DNA from: Chloroflexota bacterium
Lineage (GTDB): Bacteria > Chloroflexota > Anaerolineae > Anaerolineales > Anaerolineaceae
Assembly: GCA_029556265.1 (NCBI GenBank)
Contig: JAKQFH010000004.1
Span: forward strand, 1 to 52,039
Reading direction: 5' to 3'
Length of the DNA: 52,039 nt
Both the position numbers and the translations under genes were made by a program. Under the pieces are notes generated by a model. The model was not told where the DNA came from and did not search any database. It was given only the letters and a program-made list of their open reading frames with translations. The first letter of the stretch is position 1, and each line of letters begins with the position of its first letter. Below are positions 29,690 through 37,853 of the stretch, piece after piece.

Positions 29690-30106
29690 TTACTTACCGC
29701 GTTTGGCGCCGTATTTTGAGCGGGCGCGTTTGCGGTCCGCCACGCCAGTCGTATCCAAGGTGCCGCGTACGATGTGATAACGCACGCCAGGCAAGTCTTT
29801 AACCCTGCCTCCACGCACAAGCACCACCGAGTGCTCCTGCAGCTGGTGCCCCTCACCGGGTATGTACGCCGTCACTTCCATTCCGTTGGAAAGGCGCACA
29901 CGGGCGATTTTCCGCAAGGCGGAATTCGGTTTCTTCGGGGTCATCGTGCGCACAATGGTGCACACGCCGCGCTTTTGCGGGGCGCCCTTCGGTTGGCGAG
30001 TCCGGCGCTGCTTCTCTGAATTCAATGTGAACTGCAGAGCAGGGCTTTTGCTCTTCTGGTGTTTGGTCTTCCGACCCTTGCGAACTAATTGATTAATTGT
30101 TGGCAC
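29690..30106 (-). CDS. rpsL: 30S ribosomal protein S12
   Basis: uS12, 138 residues, a decoding-centre protein. It starts at GTG 30106 with GGAGG 4 nt upstream. [11 protein letters not shown] (56-66) and [13 protein letters not shown] (99-111) keep Lys58/Lys59 and Lys103, the positions altered in streptomycin-resistant mutants elsewhere. It has an insert of about 14 residues near 20-40 ([16 protein letters not shown]), as in Gram-positive-type S12. Confidence 0.97.
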   Translation of the reverse strand: MPTINQLVRKGRKTKHQKSKSPALQFTLNSEKQRRTRQPKGAPQKRGVCTIVRTMTPKKPNSALRKIARVRLSNGMEVTAYIPGEGHQLQEHSVVLVRGGRVKDLPGVRYHIVRGTLDTTGVADRKRARSKYGAKRGK

Positions 30107-30152
30107 TTTGCCTCCATCTAAAAATAAAAACTCACCAATTATTCATCAATCA

Positions 30153-30228
30153 AGGCCATCAAAACTGCGGATGGCCTCCTAGTCTGATACTTATTGCCTG
30201 GCGTGGCAAACCTGACTCTGCCAGGCAA
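30153..30228 (-). other. Two hairpins between rpoB and rpsL
   Basis: Going downstream from rpoB, the first stem is 9 bp (30194-30202 with 30220-30228) and the second 8 bp (30153-30160 with 30170-30177). Neither is followed by a convincing U-tract on the minus strand. They may be processing sites or weak attenuators separating rpoB from the str genes. I saw no clear promoter for rpsL. Confidence 0.45.
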
Positions 30229-30245
30229 AGCGAAAAATTATTCTA

Positions 30246-33200
30246 TCATGTCCCGATACGTGAGTCAAGCAATCCGGTCGGCAGGGGTCCGGTGCGGCGG
30301 TCACTCTCTTTGCCGTAGCTCACAATCTCACCGTCTTCCATGATGGATTCGACTGCCAGACCCAGGCTTTGCAGCTCTTTGACCAACACCTTAAACGCCG
30401 CGGGAGTGCCCGGAGCTTCAATCGGCTTGTTGGTCACTATCGCCTGATAGGTGGATTCCCGACCGACCACATCATCGGATTTCACGGTCAGCATTTCCTG
30501 CAGGGTATGCGCCGCGCCGTAGGCTTCCAGCGCCCAAACTTCCATTTCGCCAAAGCGCTGACCGCCAAATTGCGCCTTCCCGCCCAGAGGCTGCTGCGTC
30601 ACCAGGCTGTATGGACCCGTCGCGCGGGCGTGGACCTTATCCTCCACCAAATGGTGCAGCTTCATGAAAGACATATAACCGACCGTCACGGGTTGGTCGT
30701 AGCGCTCGCCTGTTTTACCGTCGCGCAAAACCTGCTTGCCGATGATTGGCATCGGGTCGCCTGTTTCCAACATAATTTTCTGCGCTTCTTTTTGCAAATC
30801 ATCCAGGCTCAGATTCTGGTCCAGTTCTTTCCCAAGCGACCTAGCCCAAAGCTGCAGACAGGCGCGCACAGCGCGTTCGTCCTGGGCGTTGCGTTCGCCA
30901 ACCGGGATATGATCCTCCGGGAAAGCCGTAATTTCGGCAGGGTCATACCCTTCGGCTTTCAGCCATTCAAAGAGCGCGGTGCGGCGCGCGAACAAGCGAT
31001 TCCCCATCAGTTCGTGGACGTCAATGCCGGTATCCGCCAGTTTGTTCGCCAGATAAATCAGGCTGACTTCCTCTTCATCCTTGAGGTCCTCCGCGGAATA
31101 GGCGTTCACGCTGTTAAGCCATTCCCAGGCTTTCTCGCCGGTCACGCGCCAGGCTTCATTAATCATCCAGGCGCGCGCCAGTTCGGCTTCAATTTCGTCC
31201 TCACTCGCCCCGTCAAAAACCGGCGTAATGGCACGGAAACCGAGGCTTTCTGCCGCCCAACCCAGGTGCGTTTCAAGCACCTGACCAATATTCATACGCC
31301 CGGGAATACCCAGCGGATTCAGGATAATGTCCACCGGGCGGCCGTCTTCCAGGAAAGGCATATTCTCAACCGGCACAACCATCGAGACCACACCCTTGTT
31401 TCCGTGGCGCCCCGCCATCTTATCGCCAGCCATTACCTTGCGGCGCTGGGCAACAGATACGCGCACCATCTTATCAACCCCCGCGGAAAGGTCCGCGTTT
31501 TCTTCACGCGTGAATACCTTAACATCCACAACAATCCCACGTTCGCCGTGCGGCATCTTGAGAGAGGTGTCTTTCACGTCGCGCGATTTCTCCCCAAAGA
31601 TTGCGCGCAGCAAGCGCTCTTCCGGGGTCAGCTCTTTCTCGCCCTTGGGGGTTATTTTTCCAACCAGGATGGTTTCCGGCCCGACTTCAGCGCCGATCCG
31701 GATGATACCGCTCTCATCCAGGTTGCGGATGGCTTCATCACCGACGTTGGGGATTTCGCGGGTGATTTCTTCCGGTCCCAACTTGGTATCCCGCGCTTCC
31801 ACCTCGTACTTTTCAATGTGCACGCTGGTGTAGCGGTCTTCTTCGACGAGGCGTTCAGAAATCAGGATGGCGTCTTCAAAATTATAACCTTCCCAGGCTA
31901 CGAAAGCCGCCAAAACGTTTTGTCCAAGCGCCAGCTTTCCATCTTCCGTGGAAGAGGAATCAACAATCACATCACCTTTACGCACGATTTGGCCCTTGTT
32001 TACTGCCGGGCGCTGGTCTATACAGGTGGATTGATTGGAACGCTGATATTTGCGCAGGTTGTGTTCGCGCAAACTGCCGTCTGCTTGGCGAAGCACAAGC
32101 TTGTCGCCAGTGACCTGAATCACTTCGGCGTCTTCTTCCGCGATAACCACCTGCCCGGAGTCTGCCACAGCGGCTTCTTCCATTCCGGTAGAAACAATCG
32201 GAACTTCCGGACGCAGCAGCGGCACGGCCTGTGTCTGCATGTTGGAGCCCATCAAGGCGCGGTTGGCATCGTCATGCTCCAGGAAAGGAATCAACGCAGC
32301 GCTGATGCCCACCACCTGATTCGGAGCCACATCCATGTAATCGATGTACTCATAGTCGTAAATCGCGAAGGTGGAATGGAAGCGGCAGGAATTGCGGTGC
32401 AAAAACTCGTTGTATTCGTTCAACGGCGCGTTCGCCTGCGCGATAACGTACTTATCTTCCGCGTCGGCGGAGAGATATACATATTCATCCGTAACAAACG
32501 GGCGCACCCAGACTTCTTTCAAACCGAGGGTGCTGATTTTGGCTGCCATTTCGGGGGTCACGCGGGTTTCAGCCTTAAAAAGCACTTCTTTGGTGACCGG
32601 GTCTTCGATGTCTTTCCGTAATAAATGGTCTACCAGCTTGGGGTCAGACCCGTCAAGATAGTGGCGCACCTTGCGGTACGGGGTCTCGATAAAGCCGAAT
32701 TCGTTCACGGTCGCGTAAGCCGCCAGGCGGCCAATCAAGCCGATATTCGGGCCTTCGGGGGTTTCAATCGGGCAGATACGGCCGTAGTGAGAGAAGTGCA
32801 CATCCCGCACATCAAAGCCAGCGCGTTCACGGCGCAAACCACCCGGACCGAGCGCCGAAACGGTGCGTTTGTGACGCAGCTCACTCAACGGATTTGTCTC
32901 TTCCATAAACTGTGAAAGCTGGCTGGAGCCAAAAAATTCGCGCAGCGAAGCCACCAGCGGGCGGATATTCACCAGGCTGACCGGTGAGAGAGTGCCCCCT
33001 TGGTCCCGGATGGACATACGTTCCTTAATCACGCGTTCCATGCGGCGCAGGCCAACCCGCAGTTTATTCTGAATCAGTTCGCCTACGGTCTTCACGCGGC
33101 GGTTGCCAAGGTGGTCAATATCATCCGCGAACGCGGCGCCGGTATTGATTTGAATCATATGACGGACGAGGCGAACAATATCGTATTTGGTAATCATCCT

Positions 33201-34157
33201 GTGCGAAACAGGGATAATGTCCATCAGGTCCAACTTTTGGTTGAGTTTATAACGCCCGACGCGTTCAAGGTCATAATGTCGCGGATCAAACAATTGTTCC
33301 ACCAGGTGATTGCGCGCGTTTTCGAGTGTGGGCGGCTCGCCAGGGCGAAGTTTCTTAAAAAGTTCAATCAGCGCGGCTTCGGAGATGCTCAACCCGCTGG
33401 TGAGGTCGTAGACCGGTTCTTCCTCAAACGCGGTCTCGATGAAGTGATGCTCGGGATGGGTATCCACATCCCTGAAAAGCTCCATAATCTCTTCATCGCT
33501 GCCTGTTTTCAGCGGAGAATCGGGCATGCCGTCGTCCACTGCTGCCAGCGCGCGCAGAAATACCGTAATCGGCACTGTGCGCTTGCGGTTAAACTTAAGG
33601 AAGATGCTGTCGTTTTTGCGGGTTTCAAACTCCATCCAGGCGCCGCGGTCCGGAATCAGTTTGGCGGTTGCCAGTTCGCGCGCGGTGGCCCGGTCTACCT
33701 CTGCCTCAAAATAAACACCCGGAGATCGGATAAGCTGAGAAACCACAACGCGTTCCGTGCCGTTGATGATGAACGTCCCTTTAGGGGTCATTTCCGGAAA
33801 ATCGCCCAGGAAAATGTCCTGCTTGACCTTATCGCTGATATCGTTGGCTTCCAGCAGTACAGACACATACAGCGGGCAGGCGTAAGTCAGGTCGCGTTCA
33901 AGGCACTCTTCGATTGTATTCTTAGGCGAATCAAACCAAAACTTGAGACCAAACTCCCGGGAGATGGGGGTTTCGCTCGGGAAATGCAAGCGAAGGTCAT
34001 TCGTGTATGAAACAATGGGGGAAACTTCGTTGAAAAGGCTCTTCAGACCCTCATCCTTGAGGCGTTGGAAAGAATCCAATTGGACCTGGATGAGTTGCGG
34101 CAGCTCTAACCCGACCGGGATGCGAGCGTACGTTTTTGGAGGCATCAAATCAGTCAT
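30246..34157 (-). CDS. rpoB: RNA polymerase beta subunit
   Basis: RpoB, 1303 residues, full length for bacteria without large lineage inserts. The ATG 34157 has AGGAG 6 nt upstream. The rifampicin pocket reads SSQLSQFMEETNPLSELRHK with VSALGPGGLRRERAG behind it. The C-terminal GGQRFGEMEVWALEAYGAAH is intact. It is the first gene of its transcript, with a strong promoter at 34233-34261. Unusually, rpoC does not follow: the next gene is rpsL after 139 nt. Confidence 0.98.
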   Translation of the reverse strand: MTDLMPPKTYARIPVGLELPQLIQVQLDSFQRLKDEGLKSLFNEVSPIVSYTNDLRLHFPSETPISREFGLKFWFDSPKNTIEECLERDLTYACPLYVSVLLEANDISDKVKQDIFLGDFPEMTPKGTFIINGTERVVVSQLIRSPGVYFEAEVDRATARELATAKLIPDRGAWMEFETRKNDSIFLKFNRKRTVPITVFLRALAAVDDGMPDSPLKTGSDEEIMELFRDVDTHPEHHFIETAFEEEPVYDLTSGLSISEAALIELFKKLRPGEPPTLENARNHLVEQLFDPRHYDLERVGRYKLNQKLDLMDIIPVSHRMITKYDIVRLVRHMIQINTGAAFADDIDHLGNRRVKTVGELIQNKLRVGLRRMERVIKERMSIRDQGGTLSPVSLVNIRPLVASLREFFGSSQLSQFMEETNPLSELRHKRTVSALGPGGLRRERAGFDVRDVHFSHYGRICPIETPEGPNIGLIGRLAAYATVNEFGFIETPYRKVRHYLDGSDPKLVDHLLRKDIEDPVTKEVLFKAETRVTPEMAAKISTLGLKEVWVRPFVTDEYVYLSADAEDKYVIAQANAPLNEYNEFLHRNSCRFHSTFAIYDYEYIDYMDVAPNQVVGISAALIPFLEHDDANRALMGSNMQTQAVPLLRPEVPIVSTGMEEAAVADSGQVVIAEEDAEVIQVTGDKLVLRQADGSLREHNLRKYQRSNQSTCIDQRPAVNKGQIVRKGDVIVDSSSTEDGKLALGQNVLAAFVAWEGYNFEDAILISERLVEEDRYTSVHIEKYEVEARDTKLGPEEITREIPNVGDEAIRNLDESGIIRIGAEVGPETILVGKITPKGEKELTPEERLLRAIFGEKSRDVKDTSLKMPHGERGIVVDVKVFTREENADLSAGVDKMVRVSVAQRRKVMAGDKMAGRHGNKGVVSMVVPVENMPFLEDGRPVDIILNPLGIPGRMNIGQVLETHLGWAAESLGFRAITPVFDGASEDEIEAELARAWMINEAWRVTGEKAWEWLNSVNAYSAEDLKDEEEVSLIYLANKLADTGIDVHELMGNRLFARRTALFEWLKAEGYDPAEITAFPEDHIPVGERNAQDERAVRACLQLWARSLGKELDQNLSLDDLQKEAQKIMLETGDPMPIIGKQVLRDGKTGERYDQPVTVGYMSFMKLHHLVEDKVHARATGPYSLVTQQPLGGKAQFGGQRFGEMEVWALEAYGAAHTLQEMLTVKSDDVVGRESTYQAIVTNKPIEAPGTPAAFKVLVKELQSLGLAVESIMEDGEIVSYGKESDRRTGPLPTGLLDSRIGT

Positions 34158-34232
34158 TCACTTCTCCTAAACATTAAACGCGTGGGCACACAAAGGTAAC
34201 CACGCCAGAAACATATCAAAGCGCAATTTTTC

Positions 34233-34261
34233 AGTATATTGCAAATTATCTCTTGAGTCAA
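34233..34261 (-). promoter_or_regulatory. Promoter of rpoB
   Basis: Minus-strand TTGACT (34256-34261), 17-nt spacer, TATACT (34233-34238): close to the sigma-70 consensus. It leaves a leader of about 70 nt before rpoB. Confidence 0.8.
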
Positions 34262-34386
34262 TCCTAATATCAGCGCAAGAAATGAATATATTACCACAAC
34301 TGATTAGTCAAGGCAAGCCGCGTTGGTTCTTCCTTTCCAGGGGCGATATCCTTCCCACTTCCAGGATTTTATCCCTGAACTTGCAT

Positions 34387-34415
34387 TTGGAAAATATTTG
34401 GTTTTACTGTATAAT
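34387..34415 (+). promoter_or_regulatory. Promoter of rpsU-infA
   Basis: TTGGAA (34387-34392), 17-nt spacer, TATAAT (34410-34415). It faces away from the rpoB promoter. The rpsU ribosome-binding site downstream, GGAGGTGAT near 34455-34463, is a 9-nt match to the anti-Shine-Dalgarno sequence. Confidence 0.8.
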
Positions 34416-34469
34416 ACTTTTTTGCGCATATAACGCATTATTTTTTGCCGGGAACGGAGGTGATAGCTG

Positions 34470-34661
34470 ATGGCAAGTGTAACATTAAGATCCAATGAAT
34501 CCCAGGATTCGTTGTTGAAACGCTTTCGTAAGAAGGTCGTTAAGAGCGGTGTGCTCAGCACCGTGCGCCGAAAACGCTGGTTCATCTCCAAGAGTGAACA
34601 ACGTCGTATGGATAAGAAAAAGGCTATTCGCCGCTCTTACCGGAAATCGTACGAAGCGTAG
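34470..34661 (+). CDS. rpsU: 30S ribosomal protein S21
   Basis: bS21, 63 residues, helping initiation on the 30S subunit. NESQDSLLKRFRKKVVKSGV and LSTVRRKRWFISKSEQRR match the family, followed by a basic tail. It has a near-perfect Shine-Dalgarno sequence and leads a bicistronic unit with infA, 21 nt downstream. It was at first tempting to read it as L34, which it does not match. Confidence 0.92.
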   Translation: MASVTLRSNESQDSLLKRFRKKVVKSGVLSTVRRKRWFISKSEQRRMDKKKAIRRSYRKSYEA

Positions 34662-34682
34662 CCAACGCTGGAAAGAGGTTTT

Positions 34683-34934
34683 ATGGCAAAAGAAGAAGAG
34701 AAGATTACCGTCGACGGGACTATTATTGAAGCCCTGCCAGGCACTCAGTTCCGGGTGCGGCTGGAAAACGGCCACGAAGTGATGGCCTACCTTTCCGGTC
34801 GAATGCGCCGATATTACATCCGGATCCTACTGGGTGATGCTGTCCGGGTGGAAATGTCTCCGTATGACCTCGAGCGCGGGCGCATTGTTTACCGCCAGCG
34901 CCGCCCGGGATCTTCTGACCTGCAAGAATTCTAA
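34683..34934 (+). CDS. infA: Translation initiation factor IF-1
   Basis: IF-1, 83 residues, an OB-fold protein binding the A site of the 30S subunit during initiation. [40 protein letters not shown] and ELERGRIV-like [14 protein letters not shown] are canonical. The C-terminus carries a ten-residue extension (PGSSDLQEF) beyond the usual end. The usual place between map and rpmJ is empty. A clean terminator follows at 34949-34978. Confidence 0.95.
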   Translation: MAKEEEKITVDGTIIEALPGTQFRVRLENGHEVMAYLSGRMRRYYIRILLGDAVRVEMSPYDLERGRIVYRQRRPGSSDLQEF

Positions 34935-34948
34935 ACTTGCGCCCCTTT

Positions 34949-34978
34949 CAGCCCCTGATTTTTGGGGGCTGTTTTTTT
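34949..34978 (+). terminator. Intrinsic terminator of rpsU-infA
   Basis: Stem CAGCCCC (34949-34955) with GGGGCTG (34965-34971), then seven T residues. A textbook Rho-independent terminator. Confidence 0.9.
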
Positions 34979-35003
34979 CACGCCGCATGCCCGCTGTGCC
35001 TGT

Positions 35004-35981
35004 ATGATGCCTGCCGCCATCCCTGACGCGTTTTTTCACATCCGCCGCCTGAATCCCAAACGCGACCTGAACGACGTTGCCAACCTGATTGAAGATGCCT
35101 TTTCCTTGAAAGGTGATCCGGAAGGCGCCTGGGTTCTGCGCCAAATGCGCGCTTACGCCGCCCGTGCCAATTCTTACCCCGAATTCCTCGAGCTCCCCGG
35201 CGCCCCAGACGGCTTTGTCTGGGAAGAAAACGGAAAAATCATCGCCAATATCAGCCTGGTCAACTATTCCCAGACGGATAAACAGATTGTATTGGTTGCC
35301 AACGTCGCCGTCGCTCAGGATTTCCGCCGGCGGGGCATTGCCAGCGCGCTCACCCGGCACGCCTTGCGTTTTATCAGCCAGCGTCCTCGCGCGGAAGTCT
35401 GGCTGCAAGTCCGTTCCGATAACCAGGCCGCAATTCAGTTGTATTCCGCGTTTGCCTTCGAGTTTGTCCACGCGCTCTCTCAATGGCGCTGGGAACCTGC
35501 CCGGCTTTTTCCAGGCAGAACCTCAGTAAGCCTCTCAGAGGAACCGCGGGTCGGTGCCCGCAAAATCAGGGACTGGAAATTCCAGAAAGCCTGGCTGGCG
35601 CAAAACTACCCCGCGCAGACCCGCTGGTATCTCAACGCGAACCCGGACTATTTCTCTCCATGGGCTTTCCTGATGCCTCCTGCCTGGCAAACGCTGCCAG
35701 CGCTCAGGCATTTGGCGCTGCGAGAGACTGAGGAGCTCCTGGGCGTGCTCACCTGGCAAAAAACCAGCTTGTCAGCGGATCAGCTTTGGCTGGCGCTGCC
35801 AGACAACCAACACGAAGACGCGCGCGCGGCGGCGCTCCTTCAGGCGCTGCAGGAGAAGATGCAACCAACCCGCCCGCTCTTGCTGGAGTATCCGCGCGGG
35901 AAGGCTCAACCTGGAATTCAAAGCGCTGGTTTTACGCTCGCGCGCAACCTGGACTGGATGAAGCTGAAAAGCCCCCTCTGA
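35004..35981 (+). CDS. GNAT family N-acetyltransferase
   Basis: A 325-residue protein with an N-terminal GNAT domain (about 10-160). The acetyl-CoA pyrophosphate loop is FRRRGIASAL (107-116), preceded by the strand IVLVANVAVAQD and followed by VWLQVRSDNQAAIQLYSAF. The C-terminal half (170-325) has no motif I can name and may be a degenerate second GNAT fold. Two adjacent ATGs (35004, 35007) are candidates; the frame is open further but overlaps the infA terminator. Substrate is unknown. Confidence 0.8.
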   Translation: MMPAAIPDAFFHIRRLNPKRDLNDVANLIEDAFSLKGDPEGAWVLRQMRAYAARANSYPEFLELPGAPDGFVWEENGKIIANISLVNYSQTDKQIVLVANVAVAQDFRRRGIASALTRHALRFISQRPRAEVWLQVRSDNQAAIQLYSAFAFEFVHALSQWRWEPARLFPGRTSVSLSEEPRVGARKIRDWKFQKAWLAQNYPAQTRWYLNANPDYFSPWAFLMPPAWQTLPALRHLALRETEELLGVLTWQKTSLSADQLWLALPDNQHEDARAAALLQALQEKMQPTRPLLLEYPRGKAQPGIQSAGFTLARNLDWMKLKSPL

Positions 35982-36003
35982 CCCCCACGAACCAATCACA
36001 AGC

Positions 36004-36035
36004 AAACGACTGCCCGTTTCAACAGGCAGCCGTTT
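36004..36035. terminator. Bidirectional terminator hairpin
   Basis: An inverted repeat (36004-36014 with 36025-36035) with matching A-rich and T-rich ends (GTTTTA on the right) lies between the convergent GNAT gene and the small gene at 36043. Confidence 0.65.
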
Positions 36036-36042
36036 GTTTTAT

Positions 36043-36234
36043 CTACAGCTCTTCGTCGACAATCGTCTCGATGAGGTCCAGGAATTCCTGCCACTCTTCC
36101 TTGAAGAAATGCAGGGTCACGTTATTCAATTCAAGATGATAGGTTGATTCATTGTCTGGCTCATCCGCGCGCCAGGCGAGATAATTCTCGGTTTCAGCAA
36201 TCGTAGTGGTGATTGGTTCCTTCTCGTTATCCAT
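36043..36234 (-). CDS. Small acidic protein of unknown function
   Basis: A 63-residue, strongly acidic protein. The ATG at 36234 has a good AAGGAG site 6 nt upstream, and a promoter lies at 36263-36292. Its second half, HLELNNVTLHFFKEEWQEFL followed by DLIETIVDEEL, suggests a beta strand pair and a helix, a compact single-domain protein. I do not recognise the family. Good expression signals and a terminator support it as a real gene. Confidence 0.65.
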   Translation of the reverse strand: MDNEKEPITTTIAETENYLAWRADEPDNESTYHLELNNVTLHFFKEEWQEFLDLIETIVDEEL

Positions 36235-36262
36235 GTTAAGCTCCTTCTGTGTTCTTAGCGCT

Positions 36263-36292
36263 ATTATCTCATTAAGCACTGTCCTGATGCAA
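36263..36292 (-). promoter_or_regulatory. Promoter of the small acidic gene
   Basis: Minus-strand TTGCAT (36287-36292), 18-nt spacer, GATAAT (36263-36268), ending 28 nt before the ATG at 36234. Confidence 0.55.
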
Positions 36293-36312
36293 GCTCAGGG
36301 CTTATTCACAGC

Positions 36313-37638
36313 CTACTCCTTTTCATCCGGATTTCCCAGTGGATTTGTTTTTGCTGTCCTTTTTTTTGAAACCAAATTCGCCGCGTTGGTCCGCAGTTGA
36401 TTAATCCACAGCGGGATTTTCATTTTGAGGTATTGGAGAACCCGCGAAATCGCCGGGGTTTTTCGGCCGCTGCTGTACGAAATCCCCTCCCAGGGATCCA
36501 GGTCCAAAAGTTTGTGAATAACATAATGGCTGAAGAGCTTCACCGTGGCAAAGACGGGCGCCGCCACGATGATGCCGATGATACCCAGCAGTTGGGAGGC
36601 AATCAAGGCGGTGATCAGCACGGCGGCTGGGTGCACCTTGAGAGCTTTTCCCATCACCTTGGGAGTCATCACATTATCCAGGATGTTGTCGATGATCAGC
36701 GCCGCCCCCACAACGACAGCCGTATACACCAGCGGCTGCGCGCCAAAGGGCGTTGGTCGGGTAATCAGAGCGACACTGGCAAACGCAATCCAGCTCACCC
36801 AGGCGCCAATGTAGGGCACGAAACGGCCAAAGCCGGCTATAAGCGCCAAACCCAAAGAGTAGGGCAGCTGCAGCCCACTCAGGAGGATAGAAAAAACCAG
36901 AATGGCCGTGCCGACTACCAGGAATTCCCCGCGGATAAATGCGTTCCAGATGGCATTGACTTCCTGACCCATGCGTTGAAAGTCCGCCTCATAGCCGCGC
37001 AATTTGATGCTGATTTTCTGTTTTTTGACCCCATCCGTTTCAGACGTAACAAAGAACGAAATCAGGTACATCATAAACAAACGGAAGACCAGGTTCGCGC
37101 CGCCAGAAAGGAGCTTGCCTATCAAACTGCCAGCCTGACCCAGAAGGGGCTGCACCCGTTCCAACAACAGGTCGCTCAGATAAGTCGCGGTAAGCTGCGG
37201 GATGACAAATTTGAAAGGCCCCAGAGCAAATTCCTGATTGGACCATTGTTCCAGGTTGTTCGCAAGGAGCTTTAACGCGCCGCTTAAGAGGGTTATCAGA
37301 TTTTGGAGCTGCCCAAAAAGCGTTATCCCGCCCCAGGTGAGCAAACCCAACAAAATGAGCGCCATCAATACATAAACCAGGGCGGTCGCCAGGCGCCAAC
37401 TTAGTTTCAGGCGCTTCTGAAAGAAGGTTATAAGCGGGGAAAACAAAAAGGAAATCATAAAAGCTGCCAGGATCAGGCTGAGATAATCCTGCAGCTTAAT
37501 AATCAAGCCGAAGATAATCAGGATTCCGGCAAAGCTGACTGCCAGTTTAGTGGTCCTCGACCAGCGCGGTGAGCCTGTTTTTTCTGGCTCGCCCGAGGGG
37601 TCAGCTTGCGCGAGTTCGGAGGGTTTTTGTTCCGTCAT
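36313..37638 (-). CDS. AI-2E/PerM family transporter (UPF0118)
   Basis: A 441-residue membrane protein of the AI-2 exporter superfamily (TqsA/YdiK/PerM). It has about seven to eight hydrophobic segments. The cytoplasmic N-terminus is hydrophilic, and the family segment GLALIAGFGRFVPYIGAWVS is followed by the DNILDNVMTPKVMGKALKVH stretch. Members export autoinducer-2 or act as Na+/H+ antiporters, so the substrate here is open. The promoter is placed so that the message would be leaderless. Confidence 0.85.
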   Translation of the reverse strand: MTEQKPSELAQADPSGEPEKTGSPRWSRTTKLAVSFAGILIIFGLIIKLQDYLSLILAAFMISFLFSPLITFFQKRLKLSWRLATALVYVLMALILLGLLTWGGITLFGQLQNLITLLSGALKLLANNLEQWSNQEFALGPFKFVIPQLTATYLSDLLLERVQPLLGQAGSLIGKLLSGGANLVFRLFMMYLISFFVTSETDGVKKQKISIKLRGYEADFQRMGQEVNAIWNAFIRGEFLVVGTAILVFSILLSGLQLPYSLGLALIAGFGRFVPYIGAWVSWIAFASVALITRPTPFGAQPLVYTAVVVGAALIIDNILDNVMTPKVMGKALKVHPAAVLITALIASQLLGIIGIIVAAPVFATVKLFSHYVIHKLLDLDPWEGISYSSGRKTPAISRVLQYLKMKIPLWINQLRTNAANLVSKKRTAKTNPLGNPDEKE

Positions 37639-37644
37639 ATATCA

Positions 37645-37673
37645 ATTTTAACTGCAAGCAGATGAATTTGCAA
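37645..37673 (-). promoter_or_regulatory. Promoter of the AI-2E family gene, leaderless spacing
   Basis: Minus-strand TTGCAA (37668-37673), 17-nt spacer, TAAAAT (37645-37650), and only 6 nt to the ATG at 37638. Transcription should start at or within one base of the start codon. Confidence 0.6.
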
Positions 37674-37853
37674 AAGAATTTGATTTATTTTATGACAAAC
37701 TTGAATGTTAAAGACACTTCAGCAACATTATCATTTGAACCAATGAAGTCCGTTCAGCAAGATAAATTATTGACATGATACAGAGAAGAGAAAACCGCGC
37801 GAGGGCGTGTTTGAAGGTAAAATCAAACCATACGATTGAAAGAGGTCGTTCTT

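Noticed and set aside
30369-32621. A 750-codon open frame on the plus strand
   Set aside because: It is antisense to rpoB, whose identity is certain. GC-rich codon use leaves stops rare in this antisense frame, and the translation resembles no family.
33000-34010. A 336-codon plus-strand open frame
   Set aside because: Antisense shadow of the N-terminal part of rpoB.
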